Shown piece by piece: positions 11,966 to 24,428 of a stretch of 64,000 nt of DNA. Both the position numbers and the translations under genes were made by a program. Numbering within the stretch: position 1 is the stretch's first letter; every line of letters starts with the position of its first letter. The notes under the pieces were generated by a model. That model did no database searches and was not told where the DNA came from. It was given only the letters and a program-made list of their open reading frames with translations. Origin of the DNA: Thamnaconus septentrionalis (Eukaryota; Chordata; Actinopteri; Tetraodontiformes; Monacanthidae); contig CM020512.1 in the NCBI GenBank assembly GCA_009823395.1, positions 11,661,905 to 11,725,904 on the forward strand, read 5' to 3'.

Positions 11966-14647
11966 CTCCTAACAGTTGGCAGCCGACGTCACACTTATAG
12001 GGACTGAAAGGTGAAAAAACGTCAAGAGAGCACAAAGACATGAGAGAAGTAAAATAACAAACAATAAAGAGTGTTGGAAAAAGGTTGGGGAAATGGCAAG
12101 GGGAAGTTTCAAAAAGACACACTTAAACTGTGATTTAAAGATGAATTTCTGGGGATAAAAACATCACCTACTGAAAAAAAAACGGCAAAGTTAGTTGGTT
12201 TCGTTTTTATCAGAATGTGACGTCATTCGTTCTAAACCAGGAAACCATGATCATGCGATCTTTGGGAATCCATTGGGAAATCGCGGCTCTACTTCGCGAA
12301 CATCTGCCTCAACAGAAAATCTGCGACTTTTTTCGACACGCAAACGCCACAGACGTGTTAAGGAACCGCTGCGGCGTCGAAACATCAGCACGCGCCGCTA
12401 GAAACCATCTAAACAGCCAATCAGAACGAAGCAACCGCCGCCACCGCGTTTGTACCTGAAACTCCTCGGCGTGAATGAATTCTGTGTTCGCACCTGGTTG
12501 TGTTGTCAGGAAGGGCACGTCATGACCGGACTTCCCGATTGTGCCTTTCAGAATAAACCAGGAAGTAATTAAAACAAAACGGTGTGAAAGGACAAAAGAC
12601 AAAAAAGAAACAACAAAAAAACCCCTAAGAACTACATAACAATAATAAAATACATTCAATAGCTGAAGACGGTGATTTCTTCAGTCACACTCGTGCCAAC
12701 ATTAAATAACTTCTGCTAATTTTAACGATAGGGGTCAAAGCTTCTCCCATGGCTTTGATGTCCAAGATTAAAGGGACATTCTGGTGTTTCTCAGCTCACA
12801 CGTGCACTGTTCACAGGAAAGCGGCGCGTCCGGGACATGCTTCAAGCTTGGAGCTGCGTTGCTTGTCTCTTTATCTGCTACCTGACACAATGAAAACCGA
12901 CTTGGGGAAAACATGTGAACCTCCTCAAGATATCAACCTCTGCGATTAGAAAGTGCACGTTTTGTCAGGAAGATAGCGAAGCGGCCAGAAACATCTTGTT
13001 CTGCAGCAACTTGGGTGAAATATCGGAGTTGGCGGTTCTAAAACTAGTTGGTCGGCGGGTTTAGGACTGAAGAAACATTTACAATGAATGTAAATAATTT
13101 ATTTTTTTTTAAAATAAGAATCCTAAATATCAAAAGGCTTGCATATACACAGACAATCGCCTCCTTAAAGACCATTAAGCAGATATATTTTTAAAATACA
13201 TATTTTCAGGAACTTATTTACATGCAGCTTGGATTGGTTGCACCGTGTATCAACGCTTTGTGTCTATTGGCTTCCAGAGAAGACAGCAAGAAGGTCGACG
13301 TCACTGCAGTATCACGGGGAACAGTTTAATCAAAGAAAAGACGATATGGGAGGCCAGATGTCTTTCGGTTAGTCGTTTCTTATCACCCCTGAAATGCGCA
13401 TGTTAACACTGGTTGAGAGTTAAAAAAAAACAAAAACAAAAAACACCGTGTTCAAAACACCAACTCCTAATAAATAGTATATAAAAAAAGAACACTCTTC
13501 GTGCGAGTAGTGAGAGTGTCAAAGGCAAACAAAGAAAAACCGCAGCAAAGACATTTCAAACATGTTGAGCACTGAGCAGTACATCAATCTCTATTTTTCA
13601 CAGCATTTATAAAAGTTCAACACACCCACACCCTCTACCAAAGGAGCTCTTAGCACCAACATCAATATTTTTTCTCCATAAATAATTTTAATTTCTTCCC
13701 CACATTTCTTTTACTCCTTACAAAGGTTCTGCCACAAAAATTCACATTATGACTCACTACTCAAAGACAGAGAGTTCTGGGAAATAACCCCCAAATACCT
13801 TTGCCAGGTGAGTGACCACACCTCTAGTTAGATGCCGTTTGTGTCTAGTGTCAGTTCTGGAAGGAGGCTGTGGGGCCTTCCGGCAACATTTCACAAAAAG
13901 AAAAAAACCATGGCCACGGGATGATCACACTTCAAGAGGCACAATCAACATTTTTAGCGATGCTGTTTATCATTCATTAATAAAAGGGAATTATAGTGCA
14001 TATATATATATATAGTCTACATTTAAACTTTTAGTTGGCTAGAGCAGCAATCAGTACCATGGCCACGCAATTTTTTTTTTCTCCCTGAAATGTCACCAGA
14101 GGGCGCTCTGTAGGAGGCTTTAAAAAATAATTTAGAAGTTCTGCTGTCACTGGAACCCAACTGGCCACTCTGGGATGGTTTCCTGCACATCCAATCAGAA
14201 CCACAACGGTCAGCAAACAAGCCGGTGATGGTTTGGAGTCGGTGTGCAGGCAGCGTCCTTAACTCTCAACCAGGGGAACACCTGCTGGTTTCCAGTTAGT
14301 GTTAGCGTGCTAGCTTAGCAACGACATGGAGGACATTCTTTCAAACCCAGCACCAAACACAGGTGGATGGAAACACACAACAGTAAAATAACGGGAACTG
14401 AATGAGGACAATCGTTGTTTTCTTCTTCTTCATCTTTCACTTTTTTCAGTCGACTTTTAAGTCTGAACTTTCAGTCTGAACCGCAGGGAATCAGTGAATC
14501 GTCGCCACCTGCTGGTCGGTCTACTGCCGTGACAACAGCAGTGACGCCAAAACAGTCGTTGGGGACATGCCATGCTGGGTCTCACCACCACCTCTGCCCC
14601 GCCCCGGCCTACTTCCCCTCTCGAACCACCCGCTGGATCAGCCCCAG
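11966..14647. other. Spacer between lrif1 and lrif1-like genes
   Basis: No coding exon recognised. The stretch around 12200-12560 is richer in CpG and holds a full cAMP-response-element palindrome TGACGTCA at 12218-12225, so it may be the promoter of the lrif1-like gene. A minus-strand donor-like site AGTTTCAG|GTACAA at 12456/12455 could end a non-coding first exon. The rest, AT-rich from about 13080 to 14050, is probably lrif1 3'UTR and intergenic DNA. Confidence 0.45.
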
Positions 14648-17600
14648 TCACTCTGTCTCTGGCCTCTTCTTGTCCGTCTTCTGTCTGTTCGTCTTCCCGC
14701 CTCTCCTCGCTGCCGCCGGCTCCGCCTCCGACCACCTCGCGCTCGACTTGGCCGCGGGGCCTCCGGAACCCGGGACGCAACACGGACACCTGGGGCGCTT
14801 CCTGGTTCTCCCGCCCCGACTGGTGCTGCTGGTGTTCTGGGTGGGCTGCCAGTCGCCGTCGGGGTCCTGGTTCTCGTCGCCACTGAGGAAATCCTCCTCG
14901 ATGGGCTCCACGAAGCTCGCCGCCTCTGCCGCCGCCGCCACCTCGGACATCCCTGGGGGCGAGTGCGGCGGCGAGCTGCAGGCGACAGAGTTCCAGCTGC
15001 CGTGCGAACATGTGACGTGTGCTGCTGCGGCGGCAGCCGACGGTTCCTCCTGAGCTTCGCCTCTGAGGAGGAGGCTCCTGGAGGAACGGCAGAAGTTCAG
15101 GGGGGAGAACTGAAGCCAAGCCGAGGGGTCATCGACTCTCGGCAGGAGGATCCTCACGTCGGCCGTGATGTCAAACATCCGCCGGAGCCGATGGTCTGAG
15201 CCTCTGCTGGGAGTCGGAGTGGGTGACAGAGGCGGCGGAGAGGAACTGGAGACGGGATCCCCGGAAGTCTGGAGATCAGGAAAATACAACGTGTCATTTA
15301 TAAAACATTGAATAAATTTGATCAAGTCTGACAGAAAATCCAGCTAAAGTTGCGACGTGCATATTTCTTAATTCAAATTTAAAAAGGTAGATATTATTTC
15401 AACAGCCAAAACTTAAAGCAGTCAAAGCCATCTCTAACACATCAAGGGGCTGAAGGCAAGCACTGCAGCGCCACCTGGTGTCTGACTGTACAGGTCACTG
15501 AGCGACAGGGAAGAACTTATTGCCTCACCTCTGTTCCTCCTGCTGTGTGCTCCTCCGCCGCCGCCACCACCAATTCCACCTCCTCCTCCACCGCCGCCTT
15601 CTCCACCACCTTCCTCCAGTGCCTCCTCCACCACCATCTCCTCCACTGCCTCCTCCACCACCATCTCCTCCACTGCCTCCTCCACCACCATCTCCTCCAC
15701 TGCCTCCTCCACCACCACCTCCTCCCGTCGAGAAGGTTTTCCAGGGTTCAGGGCTTCCGGACTCCTCGAGCCGACGACCTCTGCTGAACCACAGAGGTCA
15801 CTGTCACCTCTCCGGTCAGGTGAGCTTCCTCTGGAATCCGGTAGATCACTTCCTGCAGCACAGCCGTCTGGCCTCCTCCTTCGCTCAGCCAGCTGGAGAT
15901 CAGGCGCCTTTGGCCTGGGGGGCATGTACGACACAAAAATCACGTTGTCTTCATCCTGACTGGCTGTCGACAGAACGTTGTGGTCGTCGTCTTCGCAGAG
16001 GTCAATTACTTCCTCAAACCGGTCCGGGGTTCCACCGCTGGAACCCTTCTCACGACGCTCTGACTGAGGTTTGCTGAGCTCATGTGTGACGGACGAGTTT
16101 TTGCTCTTCTTGGCCATGACAAACACCTTCCCGTTGCAAACCACCACGGGGTCGCTGGGTCCAGACCCGCTTCTGGACGTACCAGGGTCGGGGTCGGGTC
16201 TTGGAGCGACGCTGGCGTGCTTGCCGGCCTCCGTTTTCCCAGCCGGAGCTGACGGAGCCTTCGGGGTGACGGGAGGAGGATCTTCGGGTGCAGCAGTGTC
16301 CACCTCCTCGATCACCCACTTACAGGGACCGTTGGGCCCCTGAGGAGCCTTCCGAACCAGTTTCAGCTGCTTGGTAGCCCCCTGGATTCCAGGGAAGTAC
16401 TTGTAAGAAGGTTCGGGAGGCACCTTCGGTGCTGGTGGAGTGGCCCTCTCTCTGGCAGTGGTGATCGGTGTGACATTGACCACACCGGGCAGGCCTGAGC
16501 CTGGATCAGAACCAGAACCAGAACCTGAGGGCGAGCTGGGCAACGCGGTAAAACTCTGTTTCTTGATCCCTGGGGGGAGCTCAGACACTGGAACTGTCCG
16601 GACCACAGTGTTGGGAGGAATCCCCCCCGGGAGCGCCCCAGACTTCACAGTCACCGGAAGCTGACTCGAAAATCGTGGCTTCTCATTGGCTGCTGTGATT
16701 GTTGCCGTTGACACTGATGGTTTCCTTAAGATGAAATATTTGGGATTCTGCGATTTCATGTTCTGGCCTCCAGGGAGTGCCGGAGCCTTCATCACCACTG
16801 GAACAGCTGGGACTGCTGCCTCCAAAGCTCCCAACGGCTTTTTGACAAGGAAATATTTTTGCTGCGCCGGCTGCTTGTTTGGCACATTATTAACGTTCAC
16901 ACCCACTTGACTGGGCACCGTGTTCAGGTGTGAAACCTTGTTGATGACCTGCTGGGTCAAAGGCGGATCCAACGTCATCTTCTTGGCCGTTTGGCCTGGC
17001 GATCTGTTTATGGGTAGCAGTTTCTGTGGTGCCACACCAGTCTGGAGTTTAATCCCTGGAGTTTGCACAAACTTTCCATTGACCAAGACCCCAGGAATCA
17101 GTTTCATGACCTTCTTGCCATCTGGTGAGACACCCGGCATCACCTGGTAGAAGACCCCAGCCCCACTGAAAGAGTGAGAGATTTATGAATGTTTTACAAA
17201 AGTACAATGGATTGGTTTTGTAATAAATGTATTTGCTCAGTTTTTCTAAAGCACTTCAAGGTTATTCATATATATTTTGTGGCTTAAGAAACAAATAAAA
17301 AAATCCAATTATTAGGAAGAGGGGAAAAATCTTGAAAAAAGTAAAAAAAAAAGAGAAAGAGACAAGATTAAAATTAAGACCCCAACATTGCTTCAAACGT
17401 TCTGTCAAGCTAGGGGAAAATGCAAATAACAAGGGGGACTACTTTGCATTCTCAAAGGTGTCGGCCACGTTTATGGCCACGGAAATGTTAGCAAATGCAG
17501 CAGTGCAGTTGCATCGAGTGGAGAAACATGTTGAAATGCCAGACGATCAACCAGTATGTGGAGAAAACGAACACTAGAAATTGTTTTTGGACCCAAACTA

Positions 17601-18200
17601 GATTTCAAAATACAGAGTGGAACCACAATGAGGAGCTACTGTCACTGTTCTGCACAACGGACATCTTCGTCATTGATAAACTAATGAATAAATGGCAATT
17701 AAGTCGAGGCAACGACAAAGGCCAGCAGCCATCAACATGGCGGAGAGCACTCGCTGTGACGTCAGAGCTTCCCTTCCCCTTCGCCAAAAACTAGTGTTTC
17801 ATTCGCGATTGCCCTCGCTTGTCACAAAACGTGAATGCAATACCACACCCAGCAAATTTTGCCCGTGTGACCAAAAGCGGATTCGCCGTCATTTCCACCC
17901 TGCTTTTCCGGATATTGTCTGGCTCTGGTTAAAAACAAACAAACAAAATGTAAGCCACGTTACACAATTCCACACATGATGTCAGTCAGCCGGTTAAATG
18001 ATAGACAGGTGTACTTTCATGATCCAAAAATTGGTATGACATTAGACGTATGAAAATGCTAATAAATCCGCACAACAACACACGGGCAGTGTGTTGTAAA
18101 GTGTTAAAAGTGACACTAAACTTCTGCTCCTGTGGACTCTGCTGTTGTCTGTGTCTATGATGGGAATCCAACTGTGGCTGTACCTCTTAGCTCCGTCCAT
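14648..18200 (-). CDS. lrif1: Ligand-dependent nuclear receptor-interacting factor 1
   Basis: Nuclear chromatin adaptor; human LRIF1/HBiX1 bridges HP1 at H3K9me3 chromatin to SMCHD1. Coding exons: 18184-18200 (MDGAK plus two bases), 15529-17165, then a 3' exon ending at stop 14648 whose acceptor is 15195 by phase (a stronger-looking acceptor at 15268 is out of phase). About 733 aa against 769 in human. Landmarks: GVFYQVMPGVSPDGKKVMKL near residues 8-27, matching the family's MYQVVQTIGSDGKNLLQL; VVRTVPVSELPPGIKKQ; PCKWVIEEVD; VVVCNGKVFVMAKK near 345-358; and FDITADVRILLPR near 559-571, aligned with the HP1-binding LRVCL segment. Exon 2 ends in an acidic 9-aa repeat and a poly-Gly run. The C-terminus is Lys/Arg-rich, and I found no counterpart of the family's terminal coiled coil. 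Either a further exon was missed or this copy lost it; the tandem neighbour has one. Confidence 0.85.
15601..15717 (-). repeat. 27-bp coding minisatellite in lrif1 exon 2
   Basis: Tandem 27-bp units encode the acidic nonapeptide MVVEEAVEE about four times, near residues 488-527, directly before a Gly-rich run. The unit length keeps the reading frame, so copy number can vary without breaking the protein. Confidence 0.88.
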
Positions 18201-18810
18201 CCTCTCCGCTCCGCTCCGGACTGTGTTGCTCTTCCAAACACAAGCAATTTGACCAGGGATCGTGGCCAAGGGCTTGACAGAAGCAGCCGCTTCAGAAAAA
18301 CACGGCGCGGAAGGTTTTCCGGGACATGCTAAGGACAACGAGCATCACATCAGCTCCAAGGGGGCGGGTTCGCGACCGCAACCAGTTTGTGCGATGGAAA
18401 AGTGTTTCAGTCGTTGCCTTCGTGTCGAGACAGGGTTGGCAGATAACGTCGCCGCGCCTGTTTATCGACTTAACTACGCCGTTTTGTTCGTGTCCATATT
18501 TTTTTTTTTTCCCACCCAGTGTTTTCACACAGAATTGAACCTGACGGCTTCCGTCCCTCGCGCGTTTTGAGTAACGCCGTCCTTCCGGTCCCTTACATGA
18601 CTAGCTGTTCCATGCGATAAAGTTAAAATCGTTACTTCCGCCGCGTAACCTTAGTACAGTTGTGTGCTCTTTCCCAAAGCCTTGGTCGGGACTCGCTGAA
18701 CGGGCTTCCAACCAGTGTGTAGCGTTAAACAAACCATCTCCAAACTGGAGCTCTGCTAATTATTTTAATATCCGTTAAACTGTTTCCGGTTCCGGTTCCG
18801 GTTAGGGAAG
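18201..18810 (-). promoter_or_regulatory. Probable lrif1 promoter region with ETS-type sites
   Basis: CpG-richer sequence upstream of the lrif1 start. At about 18784-18803 the plus strand has three consecutive TTCCGG units, i.e. CCGGAA on the gene strand, the ETS-family core; single TTCCG cores also occur near 18585 and 18638. No TATA box was seen. The start site is not determinable here. Confidence 0.4.
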
Positions 18811-19866
18811 CGCGAGACGAGGCATGTCATAGACATAGGTGTCGTCCGTTGATAGTAAAACATAGATGACAAAACTGTTTCGTACCGTTACGTTTAATGT
18901 CTTAAGTATTGTTTTGTCAAAACACATGAGAGTCTTATTAGATTTGGAGTAGCTAGCTCGAGCAACCGATAAAGTGCAATTCAAAATAACACGTCAAGTA
19001 CGAACGAGGTAGTTTTAAACCCCATTAGTACAACAAATTACCGCCTTGTATAGTTGCAACACTCTTTCATGAATACCCCTTTCGGTGTGAGACTTGTAAC
19101 ACAATTGTAGAGAAATTTGACGCTAGCTACGGCTACTCCTTCGGGACAAACTCCATATTGTCCAATTAAATTGCACGACACGTTCGGACTGCCTCGCTGT
19201 ACCATTGTGTCTTTTTCAATTGTACAATTTGTGTTAATGCTTTATTGTATTAAATTTTTTTATTCAGTTAATCGCAAAAGTCCTAGAGAACATGATGGCA
19301 ACAGTGTTTTTAGCAGATGTAGCATTTAACCAGAAGTTTGTCTGACTAGTGAAAGACAAAAATATTAACTTTTAAGTGACTAATATTTTGATAAGTTAAA
19401 TATTTTATGATCAATCTCAGTACACTTCTAGCTAAATACTATTTATTTATAAGTGCACATTTGCGCAAGGAAAACATAGTCATGATATTCTCAAAGAAAT
19501 TGAATTGATCTGAAAATAAAAAGCAACTCAATCATTAATTCTGCACTAATCGATTTTCATTTACTTGTTTACATCATTAATGACCATATGTTTGTATGTG
19601 TTTGTATTTCAATCTTTGTAAGGGGAAAAAAAAGAGTAGCACAATGACAGTTTAGTGATTTGGGTCGCTGTTTATTTTGTTGAAGGCACATTTGACATAA
19701 AAACAGGACTTACACTTACAGGACAGCAGGAAACTGTGGTTTTATGAGCTTACATTAGCGTGTACAGGTGGCTCAGTATTTTAACCAGGTAACAGTGACA
19801 CGGTGAGCAGAACTTCTTTTTGTGTTTTGGTTAGCCAACGGGCGCACCTCCTCCACGGCAAGACAT
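18811..19866. other. AT-rich intergenic spacer and renbp 3'UTR
   Basis: No coding potential was recognised. The right part should contain the renbp 3'UTR, running leftward from 19866 to a polyadenylation signal near 19671. Confidence 0.55.
19671..19676 (-). promoter_or_regulatory. Candidate polyadenylation signal of renbp
   Basis: AATAAA on the minus strand, about 190 bases past the renbp stop codon at 19867. Confidence 0.55.
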
Positions 19867-21869
19867 TCAGGGCCCGTCCGATGGCAGCAGCAGTTCATCC
19901 AGAAGCTGCTCACACATGTACAAGCAGCGAGGGACGTGGAAGAAGCCTGAGTGTGGGAGAGCAGAAAAAGCAGAAAGAGTAAACAGTAGAAACTGATTCT
20001 TCTCCTTGTGTCTTTAAAAAAGCTATTCCTACCTTTAAATGGACCTCCTTTAAAGTCCAGGGCCACTTTTCCCTCCTGTGTCAAGTAGCCAAACCACTCA
20101 CCATCCCCAGCGTCAGGAAACTGCAGAATGACACATCATCATCATCGTCGTCATCATCGCTATGCAGAATATATTTACCAGCAGGGCCAATTGGGTCAGA
20201 GTGCCAAAAATGTGAAATACACAGAGAGTGAGAGAAGGAGCAGTGCCATCACACTAACCACAGAAAGACAGTGGCAAGTATCAGGGCAGTTTCATTCTGT
20301 GGATTCCTGAAATTATCACCACTACATCTCACAGAGTCATTTATAGCAGGCGAGGCAGCCAACCGGTGATCTAAAGGCAATTATTATTATTATTTTTATT
20401 ATGTATATACATTTTTGGGCAGACAGTGGTGGGTGAGAGGGTTGTCTCTCCAGCAGACTCACATGGCTGAAGGTGTAGTGGAAGACCTCGGAGAACCTTT
20501 CCAGCAGCTGGGGCCTCCTGGTCCGACTGTAGGCCATCAGGAAGGCCACCATGGCCTCGCAGTGAGGCCACCACAGCTTCATGCTCCACTCCAGCTGCTC
20601 CAGGAAAACAGAAAAAAAGGTTCGGCAGTAGGTTCAGACGGCTTGCGTGTCGGCGCCACAGGGGAACAAGAGTCGGAGCGGCGGCGCCGATGGTGGTGGG
20701 CTGACCTGCGTGGGGCAACGGCCATCCACATCCAGGAAGTAGAACAAGCCACCGTGTTCGGCGTCCCAGCCGCGCTTGTACGGCAGCTCCACAAACTTGT
20801 CCACGGCGGTCTTCTGCAGCTCCTCATCCTCGCCGGCAAACTGCAGCAAGAACCAACCAGCTTCCAGGGCGTGGCCTGTGTTAGCGTGGTTAGCGCTGAT
20901 TAGCGTTCAGCCTCATAAGCCAAACTCGGCGTTGCCCCGTTCTGCATGTTTTGCCGCGCTTACCTGGGTTCTGCAGTCGGCCTTGGCAACCAGGTAGCTC
21001 CGCCCCCTTCAGCGACACGTTCTCCAAGATGGCCGTGCCGTCCCTCTGAAACACAGGCGTTAGACTCTGGTCTTGCCCAAGTGTTTGGAACTATCTTGCT
21101 GGTGTTTCCTCACCTGGACGTGTTGCAGGATCTGCTCCACACACCAGCTGCCCAGATCTCTGTATTGCTCAGCCGCCGCCTGCAGGCCCCGCCCCTCGCT
21201 CAGCTGCTGCACCAGGCACAAGAGCATCATGGGAACCGCCATGCTGTTGGTGGGCGTGTCTCCAGGGAGCTGGGGCCGGCCCAGGCCTGACGGGTCCTCC
21301 CGGACCCAGAAGATCAGCTTCTCCATCATCTGCTGGGCCTCCAGCTGGACAGAACAGTGACCATGATGAGAGACCATCTGCCATTAAACCCCGCCCCCTT
21401 CCTAGTAGGACCAGGCCGCCGGCGGTCTACCTGCATGTCCTGGTCGCCAGTGACTCGGCTCAGCTCGTCCAGCGCCAGAACGTAGAAGCACTCACTGAAT
21501 ATGGTCCTCTGGACTTTGACGACTCGACCGTCTCTCGTCAGGCAGAAGGCGCACTTCCACTGACGGTCACCGCCATCCTCGCCACTTCCATTGGACAGAC
21601 GGGCAAACTTTCTCAGGAACTCCCCACCTGAGGTGCAAACAGGAGGCAGCTGCTAGTAAACAGCGTCTGGGTCACTGCAGGGTTTTCTCTCCATGGCTGA
21701 ATGGCTTTTGGATGCACTTTAGCTAGACTCCGCCCGCCATCGCTGCTCGCCAGGGCGCACTGACACGTGTCTAGTGTCAGCAGGTACAGCGCAAACACAT
21801 TACACACATTAATCAGTGGACTTACTGAGGCGTCAGGCTGCAACAGCTGTTGCAGAGGTCCACCCGCCG

Positions 21870-21903
<34 letters not shown>

Positions 21904-23294
21904 CTTCAGGACAGCGCTTGACCACGGACGCCAGATTCAGCTCCAATTTGTCGGCCACAGCTGGTCCAGAGTCTCGACAATGAGTCAGGAGGAAGCATCG
22001 TCCCCACAGCTGCTGCCCACTTATATTAACCAGGAGGAGAATGGACAGAGCTTCTCAGTTTTTAAAAAAGAGGCCAATGCATTCTATCGTTTGGCCAGCA
22101 GGGGGCCATCCAAGTGGATTGCAAAAGACTAAAAGAATGACTGGCTGCCAATATTAAGGAGGAGTCTTGAATTCACACTGTTACAAACTAGTTATAATTT
22201 TGTGTAGTCGGCGTACACTACACTCACGCTCCAATCTTTGCTCACCTGTGGCTCCGCCCACACATCCAAATATGGACTCAAAAGCTGACCGGAAGTTCAA
22301 GGTGGCCCCATGGATGTATTATAAGAACTGGATACCGGACTAGCAATGTCTTAGCGAGCCAATTTTTCCAGTGGCCGCTCAAGGTACTACTGCAAAAAAA
22401 ATGCCATGGGCTGTGTCTCAGCTCGTTCTGATTGGCTGTGTACTGACGTGTCTGTGAGTGAAGTTCTTCAGGATCGTTCCGATTGGCAAAAGATCATGTG
22501 AGTTACAGAGAGATGATGGAAAGTGACACAACTCTGCATGCTCTATCGGCCCATTAATATGGAAGTCAAAAACTTTTTCGGGACCTGCGCTGGGTGAGCA
22601 ACTTCATGGAAATGAATGGGCCGCCATCTTGGACTCTGGGGGCTTGGGTGGCCCTGCTGATCGTGACACTGACCTCTAGGTTTCCGAACCAGTGGGCTAC
22701 GTCACCATGACCCATCTTTATGTACAAGTCAACAGAACTATGGCGCCTCACGTGACCGATGGTGGTACTATAGTTTCGCGGGCGAACGCACAGCTGCATA
22801 CGCATAGTTGTGTGAAGGGGACGCAGCTTTCGACTCTCACTCACCGGCTTTTGCCGCTTCGAGGATCTCGGCCGTGTGGAAGCGGGGGACGGTCCGGTAC
22901 AGACGGCAGTACATCCACACCTGTTGAGTGAAAAAAAAACCCTACAGATATAAGTCGGAGGAGAAACGCTTCAACAGGGTTGTTTGAGACGTGCTAGGGG
23001 AGACGGACCTGCCTGCCCTGCAGCCAGACATACTTCAGCTCGTCGTACACTGTCCCGTCCCGGCCCAGACAGGTGAAGAAGCCCCTGAAACAGGAAGCAC
23101 ATGATTGTTTTGTTTCTTGCTCTTTTTTCTCAAGTCGAGGAGTCAAGGTGAGCAGACGGGAGGCATGGAGGCATGAGGAGCAGTCACACTCACCCATGCA
23201 CCTTGTCGTGAGAGTGCCTGAGCCAGAAGTCAACCACGCTGTCCAGCTCCGAGCGGATCTTCCCCCGAAACTCCTCCAGCCTCGCCGCAGACAT
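19867..23294 (-). CDS. renbp: N-acylglucosamine 2-epimerase (renin-binding protein)
   Basis: Cytosolic enzyme of amino-sugar metabolism that interconverts N-acetylglucosamine and N-acetylmannosamine; it was first described as a renin-binding protein. Ten coding exons join without frame conflict: 23194-23294, 23009-23084, 22845-22920, 21431-21627, 21114-21344, 20964-21045, 20706-20875, 20463-20594, 20033-20120, 19867-19946. The product is 410 aa, close to the mammalian length. Diagnostic segments are [101 protein letters not shown] and [13 protein letters not shown]. The histidines in [10 protein letters not shown] and FFHVPR correspond to the catalytic pair of this (alpha/alpha)6-barrel family; the mammalian Thr after the first His is Ala here. 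No truncation is seen. Confidence 0.96.
21872..21902. repeat. (TG)n tract in renbp intron 3
   Basis: Pure TG repeat on the plus strand, (CA)n in the renbp transcript, about 245 nt before the exon 4 acceptor. Confidence 0.95.
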
Positions 23295-23605
23295 GGTTCC
23301 TAGAGACACAGAAACACATCCGTCCAATCAGGTCGGCCGCACGCCGTCAAGACGGCACGAGCAGGTCGGAGCCACCGGACCCACTGGAGCCTCCTTACCA
23401 GCAGGTTGCAGCTTCCTGTCCCCTGTTCACAACTGGACCCTGAATGCAGCCCTGCCCTCTTCCTCTTCCTCTTCAGCAGGGAAGCCTGCTTGGTCTGCTG
23501 CACTCTGACCGCCTGGAAAGATGCTGATGAGAGCACTTTTCTTTTTTCCCCCTCGACAACAGCTGCCAACTGTTTGCTCCAGTCGAGTCTAAAAGCAAAA
23601 ATTAA

Positions 23606-23682
<77 letters not shown>

Positions 23683-23715
23683 TTAATAAGACGCCTTTTG
23701 GTGATGAGCTGGCTA

Positions 23716-23753
<38 letters not shown>

Positions 23754-24428
23754 AGAAACACTGGTACGTTAGTACAACGCAGTGTCCAACAATCAAACAG
23801 CTCACGGGTCCACCTCCTTAGAAACGGAACGTTTTCCAAGAATAAACATCAAATCCGTCACAAAACCACGTCGCCTACACTGACACCTTTACGTTCGCGT
23901 CACGCGTACAGAGAAAAAGTAAACAACCGTCCTTACCCGCGAAAAGCAAACGTTCATTTCGAAATACAACGACGCTGCGGGTTTATTTTTTTTTTTTTTT
24001 TTTTAAACGCTAAGAACGAAACGCAACAGGTGACGGTTTCCTCGCTTTCCTGCAGAAACCCCGTTTTCTGTTCAGACACAAACCTTGAGGGTCACCAAAA
24101 AAGGGAGCCGAGGAGCAGCGTCCGTCGGTTCACCTGGCAGAGGAGGAGCTGAAGAGCCGGAGAGCGGAGAAGTATGCGGCGTACGCTTCTCCCCAGTCAC
24201 GTGACTGGGTCAGCTGCCCAAGGAGGAAGTTGCGAGATAACAGGAAATGGGGAGTGAAACTACAATCCTCACAATCTGAGAGAGAAAAAATACACAATTG
24301 TGCCGCAAAGGAAGGTTAAATTGATAGAAGAGGGAAACTTATGTCCGTTGCTATTATGAGGCCGTGGTGCGCCTTCAGCTCTAAACGAGAGCAAGTTAGC
24401 CATGTTCTGATATGATTTTAACTTTCCC
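23295..24428. other. renbp 5' flank with long microsatellites
   Basis: Holds a (CA)n tract at 23608-23680 and a (TTA)n tract at 23716-23752. The CpG-rich piece around 23870-24240 could contain a distal renbp promoter or non-coding first exon. No coding exon was recognised; the open frame across the repeats is low-complexity. Confidence 0.5.
23608..23752. repeat. (CA)n and (TTA)n microsatellite pair
   Basis: About 73 bases of CA repeat at 23608-23680 and about 36 bases of TTA repeat at 23716-23752, separated by unique sequence. Confidence 0.95.

Noticed and set aside
14457..15199. Long plus- and minus-strand frames overlapping the lrif1 3' exon
   Set aside because: Shadow frames of the G/C-rich lrif1 exon; only the frame containing FDITADVRILL matches LRIF1.
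23406..24152. 248-aa plus-strand frame with His-Thr and Tyr runs
   Set aside because: Created by (CA)n and (TTA)n microsatellites; no domain.
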